64,000 nucleotides of DNA from an uncultured Flavobacteriaceae bacterium (GTDB lineage Bacteria; Bacteroidota; Bacteroidia; Flavobacteriales; Flavobacteriaceae): the NCBI GenBank assembly GCA_947502495.1, contig CANNAC010000006.1, positions 124,001 through 188,000 on the forward strand, read 5' to 3'. Shown here piece by piece: positions 1 through 8,521 of this stretch (the stretch's first letter is position 1; every line of letters begins with the position of its first letter). A model generated the notes under the pieces. It saw only the letters and a program-made list of their open reading frames with translations. It was not told the DNA's origin and ran no database searches. The translations under genes and the position numbers were made by a program.

Positions 1-750
1 ATTTTGCATTCCTGTTTTTTTAATTTTATAAAGGACTTTAGGCGTGCTATCGACTAACTGAAAACCATTGTCCGCTTTTTGTGCATATAAAATAGCTATA
101 TCTTTTGTTTCCTTTTTAACAGAATTTTCTACTACGATTTCCTTTTGCACGGTCTTTTTTACATCTTCCTTTTTAACCGAAACAGCTTCGTTAGTAACTT
201 CTGTTATAACTTCTTTTTCTTCTTTTAAGCTTTTGATTTCTTCTTTTAGCTTTTCAATTTCGTCTATACTTTCTTGAGAATCTTTTTTACCATAACTTAG
301 AATCTTTTCATTTTCTTTGTATTGGTATTTAAAAGTATCAAAAGATTTAAAAGCTTCACGCAAGGCTAAATTATAAGCTACTTCATAACTTTTCTCCTTA
401 GACTTCCCTATGTTACTAACAAAAACAATATTATTCTGACAATCCTTAAGTTCTATTTTTAGCTTAGAATTAAAAACGCCAGATTCTTTAAGTACATCGG
501 CATGTAACGCTAAACAACCATTAGAAATAGCTTCATCTGGAAATGTATCTTTTTCCATGATGGTAGTAAAACCATGTTTTTCAAAAAGAAGTTTGGTAAG
601 TGTATTTAATCTATATTGATCTGGTTCCCTTAAAAAATCAAATGTATTTGGCACAATTACATATTTGTAATCATTAATGTTTGTTTGTGCTTTTGCTGTA
701 TTCCATGCAAGTACAGCTGTTATAAATAGTAATACGATTTTATTCTTCAT
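1..750 (-). CDS. Secreted protein of unknown function (C-terminus cut by window edge)
   Basis: I do not recognise this gene beyond its being an exported protein. The reading frame is open from an ATG at 750 leftwards off the window edge, so 250 residues are visible and the end is missing. It opens with a signal peptide (MKNKIVLLFITAVLAWNTAKAQ). A globular region (about residues 23-140) follows, then a charged, probably coiled-coil stretch rich in Glu and Lys (about 150-215). The last visible part reads like a substrate-binding or 'TKDIAILYAQ...' repeat region of flavobacterial periplasmic proteins. Its ATG overlaps the stop of a decayed outer-membrane gene just upstream (740-901), so the two were probably once translationally coupled. 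A function linked to an outer-membrane protein is inference. Confidence 0.7.
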   Translation of the reverse strand, partial: MKNKIVLLFITAVLAWNTAKAQTNINDYKYVIVPNTFDFLREPDQYRLNTLTKLLFEKHGFTTIMEKDTFPDEAISNGCLALHADVLKESGVFNSKLKIELKDCQNNIVFVSNIGKSKEKSYEVAYNLALREAFKSFDTFKYQYKENEKILSYGKKDSQESIDEIEKLKEEIKSLKEEKEVITEVTNEAVSVKKEDVKKTVQKEIVVENSVKKETKDIAILYAQKADNGFQLVDSTPKVLYKIKKTGMQN

Positions 751-901
751 TGTTTTTAAATATATAGTTAAAACCTAGTTGTAAAGATACACTTTGTGCT
801 TTTGCTATGTTTTGATATCTTAATAAATTATCGGTCGCAATATAAAAATTTATATTCTTACTATTCCCGTGTTTTATTTCCAACGCTATTGCAAAGTGGT
901 A
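740..901 (-). pseudogene. Remnant C-terminus of an outer-membrane barrel-like protein
   Basis: In one frame this minus-strand segment encodes about 50 residues ending in SVSLQLGFNYIFKNNEE and a stop at 740. The alternating pattern and the aromatic near the end look like the last strands of a beta-barrel protein. The frame is closed upstream by TAA at 902-904 and has no plausible start, and beyond it the sequence is non-coding. The stop overlaps the ATG of the next gene (750), as in a coupled gene pair. I read it as the tail of a deleted gene, and the family cannot be named safely. Confidence 0.55.
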
Positions 902-989
902 TTAAACGTCCTAGGCATGCTGTAATTTATTTAGAATATGCGGTATCTATTTCGGTTCTTTTAAAGTAGAAACATTCCTGCACAATTAT

Positions 990-1679
990 TTATAAATATT
1001 GCCTTAACTCAAACAAGCTGTCTACCTTTTTGATTTTAGAGTCTAAAGAAATCTTATGATAATTAAAACAAATAGCATCTATCCCAAAGTCTAAAGCACC
1101 AAGAATATCTGCTTCGTAATTATCTCCAATCATAATACTTTGCGCTTTTGTAGTTTTTGCTACATCTAATGCGTGATTAAAAATCTTAGGGTTTGGTTTT
1201 TTAACGCCAACCGTTTCGCTATTGGTTACCGTTTTAAAGTAGGTATCCATATTGGAATTTTTTAATTTTTCATTTTGTACTTGATGAAAACCATTAGTAA
1301 TAATATGTAGGTTATACTTTGGTTCTAAATATTCTAAAAGCTCAATCGTACCTTCAAATAAATGATTAAAGCTAGAAAGATGTGTGATGTAATCTTCGGC
1401 AAGTTGATAAATTATTTCTTTCTCTACGGAAATATTTACGGCTTGAAAAGTATCCTGAAGTCTAGCAAAGCGCAAAGATTCTTTATCTATTTTTTCTTCC
1501 CTATAGCGTTTCCAATAGTACATATTTATAGGCTCATAATGCTTTAAAAACTCCGAAACATCGATGTTAACACCGTTTATTTTGAAAATCTTCTCGAAAG
1601 TCAAACCTGAGTTTTTATCAAAATCCCAAAGGGTATGATCTAAATCAAAAAAAATATCTGTTATGTTTTTATACCTCAT
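990..1679 (-). CDS. yjjG: YjjG family noncanonical pyrimidine nucleotidase (HAD hydrolase)
   Basis: This 229-residue protein is a haloacid dehalogenase superfamily phosphatase. The nucleophile motif FFDLDHTLWDF near residue 10 has the two catalytic aspartates, and the DHTLWDF wording is typical of YjjG. HITNGF near residue 126 is motif II. The lysine in VGVKKPNPKIF (about 159) is motif III. MIGDNYEADILGA near 184 is motif IV, binding Mg2+. Members of this family dephosphorylate noncanonical pyrimidine nucleotides in the cytoplasm, which cleans the nucleotide pool. The start overlaps the end of the upstream gene by 11 bp, so the two are probably co-transcribed. The exact substrate is inferred from family. 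Confidence 0.88.
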   Translation of the reverse strand: MRYKNITDIFFDLDHTLWDFDKNSGLTFEKIFKINGVNIDVSEFLKHYEPINMYYWKRYREEKIDKESLRFARLQDTFQAVNISVEKEIIYQLAEDYITHLSSFNHLFEGTIELLEYLEPKYNLHIITNGFHQVQNEKLKNSNMDTYFKTVTNSETVGVKKPNPKIFNHALDVAKTTKAQSIMIGDNYEADILGALDFGIDAICFNYHKISLDSKIKKVDSLFELRQYL

Positions 1680-2970
1680 TTGGTGATTCTATAATACTAT
1701 TAAAAAGTTCTTTAAAGCCTTTCCAACGTTCCAAATCGCTAAAAGTATAGTTATGAAAAACAGGAATAAAATGACCATTCACTTTTTTTATTTCTCTAAT
1801 AATTTCGTTTAAAACCTTCTTTTTATCTAAAAGCGAGTTGGTTTTAAGCAACGAATAATCCAATAAATTATACGAGTGTACTTTTAATGGCGTTTGCACT
1901 TCATAATCTAAATCATAAAAGAAAAAAGGCGTACAAGTTCCTGCTCTAAAACCAATATGGCTTACAAATCCCATGGTATAATCTTGTGGCACTTCCAGTT
2001 CTACTAAATTTCTATAGGATTCTGGTAGATTAAGTTTTGAAAATGAGTTTCTAGAAGCTAATAAAGAAGTATTTATAACCGCTTCCATTTTATCTTTTTC
2101 CTTTTTTAAAATTTTAAAATCAGATACTGCAAAAAAGGAAGCTTTTAAACCGACAATACTATAATCGGCAACTTGTTTTATTAAGGAAACAAACTGGGTT
2201 TTATTTACATTTATGTTCTTGTCATACGTCGAATAATCTCCTATTAAAAAGAAAAATATAAATTTAAAATCAGATTGTTTCTGTTTGTTTATAATGTACT
2301 TAAAAGTATCAAATGGGTCCCTTTGCAATCCGGATAAAACCGAAAATCTAGTATACAGTCTTTTAAATTTAAAAGTCACTAAATCATTCAGTGTTCCACC
2401 AAAGCTTCGCATTAATCCTTTGTGTTTAAATCCGTACGCTTCCGGTACGTCTATAACAGGTTTTACTTGGTACTGTTTAATTGCAAACTCATAATCGGGA
2501 TACTTTTCCTGTAATACACTTTTAAACTTATATGCCCAAATATCTACAATAGGTTGCTTTAAAAAATCATTCTGATAGGCTAGGCTTTCTTCTGCTGTAA
2601 AGCGACCATAGGCATCTTTTACATGTGGTAAATACTCTTCATATCTAGAAAGCAGGTAAAAGGATGCGGCAAAAATATCATAAGGTAAAACGCTTACTTC
2701 ACCCGTAGGGAAAAAGCCTTTTGTGTTTTCCCAATCTTGTACATGAATCTCTACATCGTTTAGTCCTTGCTCAAAAAGCAACTCGTTACTGCGTATAAAT
2801 ATCTCGTGACTTAATGGCTGTTTGGTGTACGATATTTTTAAACTATCGTGTGCAATGAACTCTTCAATAGTAGTTGTAAAGGTAACTGGAAGCCCTAAAA
2901 TTCGGGTGCACATATGCTTAAAAACATACTTTACTCTTGGTGTAATTTTATGTGTATATACTAATAACAT
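1669..2970 (-). CDS. Polysaccharide deacetylase family protein (DUF7033-like N-terminus)
   Basis: This 433-residue cytoplasmic-looking protein has no signal peptide. It matches the flavobacterial type with an N-terminal conserved domain (about 1-110) followed by a NodB-like region. Recognisable pieces are PVIDVPEAYGFKHKG (about 171), IFFFLIGDYSTYDKN (about 240) and GFVSHIGFRAGTCTPFFFYDL (about 333-353). The last resembles the 'R-G' segment that follows the catalytic strand in deacetylases. The HxxH zinc motif of classical enzymes is not obvious, so activity is uncertain. A polysaccharide or lipid-linked sugar role is inferred from family. It is followed without a gap by the yjjG gene (11-bp overlap). 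Confidence 0.7.
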   Translation of the reverse strand: MLLVYTHKITPRVKYVFKHMCTRILGLPVTFTTTIEEFIAHDSLKISYTKQPLSHEIFIRSNELLFEQGLNDVEIHVQDWENTKGFFPTGEVSVLPYDIFAASFYLLSRYEEYLPHVKDAYGRFTAEESLAYQNDFLKQPIVDIWAYKFKSVLQEKYPDYEFAIKQYQVKPVIDVPEAYGFKHKGLMRSFGGTLNDLVTFKFKRLYTRFSVLSGLQRDPFDTFKYIINKQKQSDFKFIFFFLIGDYSTYDKNINVNKTQFVSLIKQVADYSIVGLKASFFAVSDFKILKKEKDKMEAVINTSLLASRNSFSKLNLPESYRNLVELEVPQDYTMGFVSHIGFRAGTCTPFFFYDLDYEVQTPLKVHSYNLLDYSLLKTNSLLDKKKVLNEIIREIKKVNGHFIPVFHNYTFSDLERWKGFKELFNSIIESPNEV

Positions 2971-2987
2971 CTTTTTTAGTCGTAGTT

Positions 2988-3015
2988 TTCAGTCTTCAGT
3001 CTTCAGTCTTCAGTC
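2988..3015. repeat. Four perfect tandem copies of a 7-bp unit
   Basis: The unit TTCAGTC is repeated exactly four times between the polysaccharide deacetylase gene and radC, just upstream of the deacetylase start (minus strand). On the minus strand a TATTTTTG box (a Bacteroidota -7 match) lies immediately upstream, so the array would sit in or near the 5' leader. Such short arrays can vary in copy number. Confidence 0.9.
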
Positions 3016-3075
3016 AAAAATAATCAATTTCAATTTTTAAAATCTAAATATTCAGATTTTAGTTTTTGGCTGCTT

Positions 3076-3774
3076 TCACAATAGGGATTCATCTGCAAAG
3101 CTAAAATATGCATTTTCGGTTATAATAAGATGATCTAATACTTTAATATCTAAACTTTCTGCTGCTATTTTTAGTTTTTTAGTGAGTTGTTTATCGGCTT
3201 CACTAGGTTTTAACGTTCCGGAAGGATGATTATGTGCCAGGATAATTCCTGTTGCTCCAACTTCTAAAGCGGTTTTTAATGCCAAGCGCACATCTACTAA
3301 AGTTCCCGTAATACCACCTTTACTCAATTGGTTTTTCTGAATCACTTTATTCGAATTATTTAAATATACAATCCAGAATTCTTCATGAGGCAACTCGCCA
3401 ATTATAGGTTGCATAAACTCGAAAACCGAAACGCTAGAAGTGATTTTCTTTTTATCTAAAGCTTCTCCTCCACGACGTCTTCTGCCTAACTCTAAAGCAG
3501 CTGTGATACTAATAGCTTTCGCTTCTCCAATGCCTTTAAAAGTCATGAGTTGCTTTATCGACAATTTACCAAGCGCACTTAAATTATTATCTACACTACC
3601 TAAAATACGTTTACATAGTGCCACAGCACTTTCTTGCCTGTTTCCCGAACCTATTAAAATGGCAACTAATTCTGCATCACTTAAAACAGCTTTGCCTTTA
3701 TCGCGAAGTTTTTCACGAGGTTGATCGTCTTGACTCCAGTTTTTTATAGAAAAGGATTCTGGTTTACTAGACAT
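3076..3774 (-). CDS. radC: RadC family JAB-domain DNA repair protein
   Basis: This 232-residue protein has the full RadC layout. An N-terminal helix-hairpin-helix region (FKGIGEAKA, residues 79-87) precedes an MPN+/JAMM metallopeptidase-like domain whose zinc ligands are visible in HNHPSG (His181, His183) and Asp194 (SEADKQ). A Glu in LPHEEFW (about 131) would complete the active site. Despite its name the biochemical role of RadC is unclear; the family is linked to recombination and mobile DNA. The length is normal. It is a single gene, divergent from the PaiB-like gene on its other side. Confidence 0.93.
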   Translation of the reverse strand: MSSKPESFSIKNWSQDDQPREKLRDKGKAVLSDAELVAILIGSGNRQESAVALCKRILGSVDNNLSALGKLSIKQLMTFKGIGEAKAISITAALELGRRRRGGEALDKKKITSSVSVFEFMQPIIGELPHEEFWIVYLNNSNKVIQKNQLSKGGITGTLVDVRLALKTALEVGATGIILAHNHPSGTLKPSEADKQLTKKLKIAAESLDIKVLDHLIITENAYFSFADESLL

Positions 3775-3869
3775 ATTGCTTGTTAATTACTATTTTTATA
3801 GAGAATAAATATAGAGAATATTTTCGATAAACAAAATGTACCGATTTTTAATCCTAAATTAACATACAC

Positions 3870-4466
3870 TTGAAATATCCACCAAAACACCATCAAGATC
3901 CTGATACGCTTCATATGTTGGAAGTTATTAAAAGCTATCCGCTTGCTACTGTAATTTCTGTGGAAGACAACCAACCATACATTACACATTTACCATTAAT
4001 GTACAGAGAGTCTGATGGTAAATTGATTGGTCATATGGATATTTACAATCCGCAAACCAAATTAATGCAAGGCAATAAAGAACTTACTATTATATTTTCT
4101 GGGCCGCAATGTTATATATCTCCTTCGGTGTACACCACTACGCAATTACCTACTTGGAATTACGTAAAAGTGCACCTAAAAGGAACCGTTAAAGCCATTG
4201 ACAATAAAGACGCATTAGTAGAATCTTTAGTCAAAATGACCGAATTTATGGAAGCGCCAGAACATAAGTATGTGCTGGAAGCAGACAACCCAAGAATGGA
4301 AGGTGCAATCGATTATATTAAAATGTTTGAAATTACTATCGATTCTTGGGAAGGTAAATTTAAACTTTCGCAAGACAAAAAAACCATAGATACTGCTAAC
4401 GCTAAAGCGGAATTGATTCGTGCTAGTCAAGAAAGTATTCAGGTGTTTCTGGATCGTATTTTTTAG
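3870..4466 (+). CDS. PaiB-like FMN-binding protein
   Basis: This protein of about 198 residues belongs to the split-barrel flavin-binding family that includes Bacillus PaiB. Family hallmarks are the N-terminal YPPKHHQDPD segment, LATVISVEDNQPYITHLPL (about 28-46), a HMDIYNPQ stretch, and PTWNYVKVHLKGTVK (about 92-106). The start is a TTG at 3870. The first in-frame ATG lies about 15 codons on and would remove the conserved PPKH segment, so TTG is preferred. PaiB is described as a negative regulator of sporulation and protease genes in Bacillus; here it may equally be a flavin or heme-utilisation protein. Its stop overlaps the end of the convergent lipoprotein gene by 4 bp. Confidence 0.85.
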   Translation: MKYPPKHHQDPDTLHMLEVIKSYPLATVISVEDNQPYITHLPLMYRESDGKLIGHMDIYNPQTKLMQGNKELTIIFSGPQCYISPSVYTTTQLPTWNYVKVHLKGTVKAIDNKDALVESLVKMTEFMEAPEHKYVLEADNPRMEGAIDYIKMFEITIDSWEGKFKLSQDKKTIDTANAKAELIRASQESIQVFLDRIF

Positions 4467-5107
4467 TTAATAGTATAAGATTCTAAACGTCTTTCTCTAA
4501 AATGTTGTGCTGTAGAAACAAAAGTCGTAGTATTTAAAACCACCCCGATACCGTCTGCATAGTAATAATGAGAAATACCAGGATATAAATTACCATCTCC
4601 ATCTCTTGCATATAATTCCATGTCAAGGGTTTCAAATGTTCCGGCTATTGTGTTAAGGTTATGCGTATCTTCTGCTAATCGCAAATACTGAAGAATAGGA
4701 TCACTCAAGCTACCTATTAATCTTTCTTCATGGTTCTCTCTAAGAAAAATAATGGTATTACTATCATCTACTAAGTTTTCAGAATCCTCTCTAAAATATC
4801 TAAAGGATTCTCCGTTTTCAGGATAATTAGGAGAATTAAGGTCGTTACCTGTAACAAAATATCTAAATTTAAAATACGTTTCGCCTTCTATTTCTTCTGT
4901 GGAAACAATAGAAACAGTCTCCACAACAGTACTCGCTACAAAACTAGCACTAGAGGTGTCTAAATCGTAATATCGATACTCCCAAGAATTGCCAACAGTT
5001 AATGCATAAAAACCAGCTTCTGGGGCAGTTGCATTACTACTATCATCATCTGAATTACAAGAAAAGAAAAGGGCAAAAAAGCATACAGTAAAAAGAATAC
5101 GTTTCAT
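4463..5107 (-). CDS. Lipoprotein of unknown function
   Basis: This 214-residue protein has a lipoprotein signal peptide (MKRILFTVCFFALFFSC, lipobox Cys17) followed by an acidic, serine-rich tether (NSDDDSSN). In flavobacteria such a tether is typical of surface-exposed lipoproteins. The mature part starts with 'TVGNSWEYRYYD', a segment common in secreted Bacteroidota proteins, and is predicted to be mostly beta strands. No enzyme motif is seen. It lies convergent with the PaiB-like gene (4-bp overlap of ends). The function is unknown. Confidence 0.75.
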   Translation of the reverse strand: MKRILFTVCFFALFFSCNSDDDSSNATAPEAGFYALTVGNSWEYRYYDLDTSSASFVASTVVETVSIVSTEEIEGETYFKFRYFVTGNDLNSPNYPENGESFRYFREDSENLVDDSNTIIFLRENHEERLIGSLSDPILQYLRLAEDTHNLNTIAGTFETLDMELYARDGDGNLYPGISHYYYADGIGVVLNTTTFVSTAQHFRERRLESYTIN

Positions 5108-5436
5108 ATTTAATTGGTTTGGTTAATAAATTTAAACGTAGTTATGCTTTATAAGATACTGGTTTGGTTGGTTTTAGATTAACGTGTAATTACTTACTTT
5201 ATTTTGTTAGTATGAATAATTTTCAATTTAGATGCTGAATCCGCTAAAAAAAGAGATACTATGACAGGCTCAGTATGACAGTTTATAATCCATTAAACTT
5301 TTACAGCATCAAAACCCAACCTTTGTCATTCTGCATTGGATACAGAAGCCTCTGAAGAACAATATGCTGAAGCGTAAGAATTTACCCCAGCAAATTAAAA
5401 AAATTTATTATATTTATTTTCTAAAATGCTATTATC
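5108..5436. other. Intergenic region with a degraded dispersed repeat
   Basis: No gene is seen between the divergent lipoprotein and MORN-repeat genes. The middle holds a stretch around 5227-5282 (gatgctgaatcc ... ggctcagtatgacag) that resembles the repeat at 34968-34995. A second fragment at about 5324-5350 (tcattctgcattggatacag) has a similar look. The last 40 bases before the ATG at 5437 are very AT-rich and may hold the promoter, but no clear TAnnTTTG box is present. Confidence 0.5.
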
Positions 5437-6891
5437 ATGAAACATATTACCACTATTATCATATTATTTTTTATTTCTTTTCCATTTGCAAATGCACAAC
5501 ATCTAGACTTTGTAAATGCTCCTATGAATAATGTAGGCTTTAAATGGCACAAAAAGCATTATGGAATAAAAGGGCCTGTATCTAAATATAAAAAACTTCA
5601 CTTTAATGAAGATGGTTATCTTATTAAAGATTATTGTAATTATTTTTATGATGAAGACGATATACTTCTTAGTAGCGATGATGGTAGTACATTTATTTTC
5701 GACTCCAGAGGTTTTTTAATTTCACAAAAATCAAAAAGAGGGAGTAGTCAATATACCTTTAACGATGAAGGCCTATTAATTAAAAGTGAAACCCAATACG
5801 GTACTACTTATACTTATAATTACACTTACGACAATAAAAACCGTGTTGTTAAACAGGAATATATAAAAAATGGCAATTGGCACGAAGACCAATTATACTC
5901 CTATACCAAATCGGGAGATACCTTAATAGTGGAGCACACCACTAATAGAGAAACATACCACACAGATGTGACCTATTATTATGTAAATGGACAAACAACA
6001 AAGCGCACATCTAAAACAAAAAAGGGATATAATTCCATATATAATAATAAGTTGGACACCTACGGAAACCGTATATCTTTTAAAGATTTTACAGAAGGTA
6101 AAGACCTAAGAAATCAATATTTCGATATTTCTTATTTTGAAGAGGAAGAAGAAGAGAAAAAAGAAGTAGGCTTTGCTGTTATGACAACTATGCGTAAAAA
6201 ACCGAATACAAGCCCAACAGATAATTGTGTTAGTGGGGATTGTAATAATGGATGGGGAAAGTTAAAAACGGATAAAGTTTTATTAATAGGCAAATTTGAA
6301 AACGGAAAACTTAATGGAATAGGTAGAAAAGAATATTACAATGGAAGCATATTGGAAGGAGTATTTAGAAATAACCATATCAATAAATTTGGCTTATTTC
6401 GTAATGAGAGAACTAACAGTTTATTTTTAGGAAATTATATCAATGGGTTCAAAAGCGGATTGGGCTTTGCAATAGATGAATCTTATAAATTTGCTAGAGT
6501 TGGGAAATACAGTAAGGACGTCTTACATGAAGATCTTTTATTAGCAAATACCACTGTGAAAAACACAGAGAACGGAATTTGCCAATATGACTGTACCGAT
6601 GGCTTTGGGGTATACGCGTTTAACAATGGTGATTCTTATAGTGGCTATTTTAAAAACGGTGCATATAATGGTCCTGGTGTGTTAAAGATTAACAACAATG
6701 TAACATTTGGCAATTTTACAGATGGAAAACTTAATGGTTATGGTATTTTTCATGGCGCCGACAATACGACCTCCTATAAAGGAATTTATATAGATGGAGA
6801 AACTAATGGTTATGGAGAATTTACATCTTCCACAAACGTAAAAACACGCGGTATATTTGGCCCAGGATTTAAACTATTAAAAGCCCTTTAA
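5437..6891 (+). CDS. Secreted MORN-repeat protein
   Basis: This 484-residue protein begins with a signal peptide (MKHITTIIILFFISFPFANAQ). Residues about 60-235 contain YD-like tandem strands (YTYNYTYDNKNRVVKQEY, ITFNDEGLLIKSETQYG) as in RHS/toxB-type repeat proteins. From about 255 on, several MORN units follow: GKFENGKLNGIGRKEYYNG, GNYINGFKSGLGFA, GDSYSGYFKNGAYNGPG, GNFTDGKLNGYGIF and GIYIDGETNGYGEF. MORN repeats often mediate lipid or protein contacts at membranes. Two CVSGDCNNGWG/CQYDCTDGFG motifs each hold a pair of cysteines before a repeat block. The exact role is unknown. The gene seems to stand alone. Confidence 0.8.
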   Translation: MKHITTIIILFFISFPFANAQHLDFVNAPMNNVGFKWHKKHYGIKGPVSKYKKLHFNEDGYLIKDYCNYFYDEDDILLSSDDGSTFIFDSRGFLISQKSKRGSSQYTFNDEGLLIKSETQYGTTYTYNYTYDNKNRVVKQEYIKNGNWHEDQLYSYTKSGDTLIVEHTTNRETYHTDVTYYYVNGQTTKRTSKTKKGYNSIYNNKLDTYGNRISFKDFTEGKDLRNQYFDISYFEEEEEEKKEVGFAVMTTMRKKPNTSPTDNCVSGDCNNGWGKLKTDKVLLIGKFENGKLNGIGRKEYYNGSILEGVFRNNHINKFGLFRNERTNSLFLGNYINGFKSGLGFAIDESYKFARVGKYSKDVLHEDLLLANTTVKNTENGICQYDCTDGFGVYAFNNGDSYSGYFKNGAYNGPGVLKINNNVTFGNFTDGKLNGYGIFHGADNTTSYKGIYIDGETNGYGEFTSSTNVKTRGIFGPGFKLLKAL

Positions 6892-6925
6892 GGGTTTATA
6901 TTGGTTATTTTCTCTAGTATAAAAG

Positions 6926-8281
6926 TTAACCAATCAACCCTTTCACAGCATCAAAATCCAATCCACCATAATTACCAGAACTCATCAGTAACAACGCTTT
7001 GTTATCAAAGTTTTGTTTGAAAAGAAAGTCCTTAAACGATTCTGGATTGGTATAAATAATTAAATCGTCTCGTTGAAAAGCATTGGCTATTTGCTCATGC
7101 GACACTTCTTCTAGTTTTTTAATTTCTACTGCATGTGGACTATAAAAAACTACAGCAACATCTGCTGCGTCTAAAGCGCCTTTATATTCTTTTAAAAATT
7201 CGGCATTTAAACTAGAATAGGTATGCAACTCTAAACAAGCAACCAAGGTTCTATTTTCATATTGCTCTTTTACCGCTTTCGTAGTTGCTTCTACCTTAGA
7301 TGGGGAATGTGCAAAATCTTTATAGGCAACACTTGTAGTACTTTCTGCAATTTTCTCTAATCGTTTGCTTGCTCCCGAAAAAGTGGCAATGGCTTCGTAA
7401 AAATCGTCCTCATCAATTCCCATGTGTTGGCAAATCCACTTTGCTCCTGCCAGATTGTTAAGATTGTGTTTTCCAAAAACTTCTATTGGTAATGGTCCTT
7501 CCGGAGTTTCTAAAAGTGTTTGTCCGTTTTCTACCGTATAATCCGGAGTTTGGTAAGGCAGTTTTCTAATGGTATTTACACTAGCCTCAACAACGCGTTT
7601 TACTTCTGCATCTTCTTCGTTATACGTGATGCTCCCTCCTTTTACAATACTATCTACAAAGATGTCGAATTGCTCCACATAGTTTTCATAGGTTGGAAAC
7701 ACATTAATATGATCCCAAGCTATTCCGCTTAATAAAGCAATATTTGGTTTGTATAAATGAAATTTTGGTCTTCTATCTATTGGCGAGCTTAAGTATTCAT
7801 CCCCTTCTAAAACAATAAAATCATTTTCTTCGGTAAGTTTTACCATCACATCAAAACCTTCTAATTGGGCACCAACCATATAATCAACGTCACGATCGTG
7901 ATAATGCATCACGTGTAAAATCATAGAAGTAATGGTTGTTTTCCCATGACTTCCTCCAATAACAACTCTGGTTTTCTGTTTCGATTGTTCGTACAAAAAC
8001 TCGGGATAGCTATAGATTTTCAAACCTAATCCCTGTGCTTTTAACAATTCTGGATTATCTTCTTTAGCATGCATTCCTAAAACAATAGCATCTAAATCTG
8101 CCGTTATTTTTTCTGGAAACCAACCAAAGTTTTCTGGTAATAATCCCTTTGCTGCTAGTCTAGATTTAGAAGGCTCAAAAATAGTATCATCGCTTCCTGT
8201 TACTTGATATCCTTTGTTATGTAATGCTAGTGCTAGATTGTGCATTGCAGATCCACCAATAGCTATAAAATGTACGTTCAT
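6926..8281 (-). CDS. mpl: UDP-N-acetylmuramate:L-alanyl-gamma-D-glutamyl-meso-diaminopimelate ligase
   Basis: This 451-residue Mur ligase has the Mpl pattern. The N-terminal nucleotide-binding fold (FIAIGGSAMHNLALALH, GSDD) binds the UDP moiety. GGSHGKTTITSMILHVM (about 108-124) is the ATP P-loop. YLSSPIDRRPKFHLYKP (about 163-179) is characteristic of Mpl rather than MurC. A C-terminal domain with DFAHSPSKVEATTKAV (about 322-337) binds the tripeptide. Mpl reattaches murein tripeptide recovered from wall turnover to UDP-MurNAc in the cytoplasm (peptidoglycan recycling). The length is normal. A TAnnTTTG promoter box lies 22 bp before the ATG. Confidence 0.93.
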   Translation of the reverse strand: MNVHFIAIGGSAMHNLALALHNKGYQVTGSDDTIFEPSKSRLAAKGLLPENFGWFPEKITADLDAIVLGMHAKEDNPELLKAQGLGLKIYSYPEFLYEQSKQKTRVVIGGSHGKTTITSMILHVMHYHDRDVDYMVGAQLEGFDVMVKLTEENDFIVLEGDEYLSSPIDRRPKFHLYKPNIALLSGIAWDHINVFPTYENYVEQFDIFVDSIVKGGSITYNEEDAEVKRVVEASVNTIRKLPYQTPDYTVENGQTLLETPEGPLPIEVFGKHNLNNLAGAKWICQHMGIDEDDFYEAIATFSGASKRLEKIAESTTSVAYKDFAHSPSKVEATTKAVKEQYENRTLVACLELHTYSSLNAEFLKEYKGALDAADVAVVFYSPHAVEIKKLEEVSHEQIANAFQRDDLIIYTNPESFKDFLFKQNFDNKALLLMSSGNYGGLDFDAVKGLIG

Positions 8282-8302
8282 GTTTTAATTTTCAAGAGGA
8301 TT

Positions 8303-8310
8303 CAAAGATA
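8303..8310 (-). promoter_or_regulatory. Candidate -7 promoter box for mpl
   Basis: On the minus strand this reads TATCTTTG, a full match to the Bacteroidota -7 consensus TAnnTTTG, 22 bp before the mpl ATG. No clear -33 TTG is seen at the usual spacing. Confidence 0.45.
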
Positions 8311-8324
8311 GTTTTTTTCTAATT

Positions 8325-8520
8325 ATTTCGCAGAGATATGCAGAGGTTTTCACAGAGATGCATGGAGAAATAGAACTGTTAATAATAATTTTCTTCTCTA
8401 CAACAATTTCAAACTTTAAAACTTAACTGTTTTGTGCAGAAAAACGTATATAATATTTTAATTAAAAAAACGAACTCCTCGCGGTGAAAACTCAGAGAAT
8501 CTCAGCGTAGAAACTTAAGC
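8325..8520. repeat. Dispersed 'cgcagag ... cacagag' repeats
   Basis: Two degenerate copies of one family lie between mpl and the TPR gene. One is about 8328-8370 (cgcagagatatgcagagg, ttttcacagagatgcatgg) and the other about 8478-8520, in the form cgcggtgaaaactcagag and ctcagcgtagaaactt. A third copy is at 15905-15950. Elements like these are common between genes in Bacteroidota. They carry no open frame here. Confidence 0.6.
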
Positions 8521-8521
8521 A

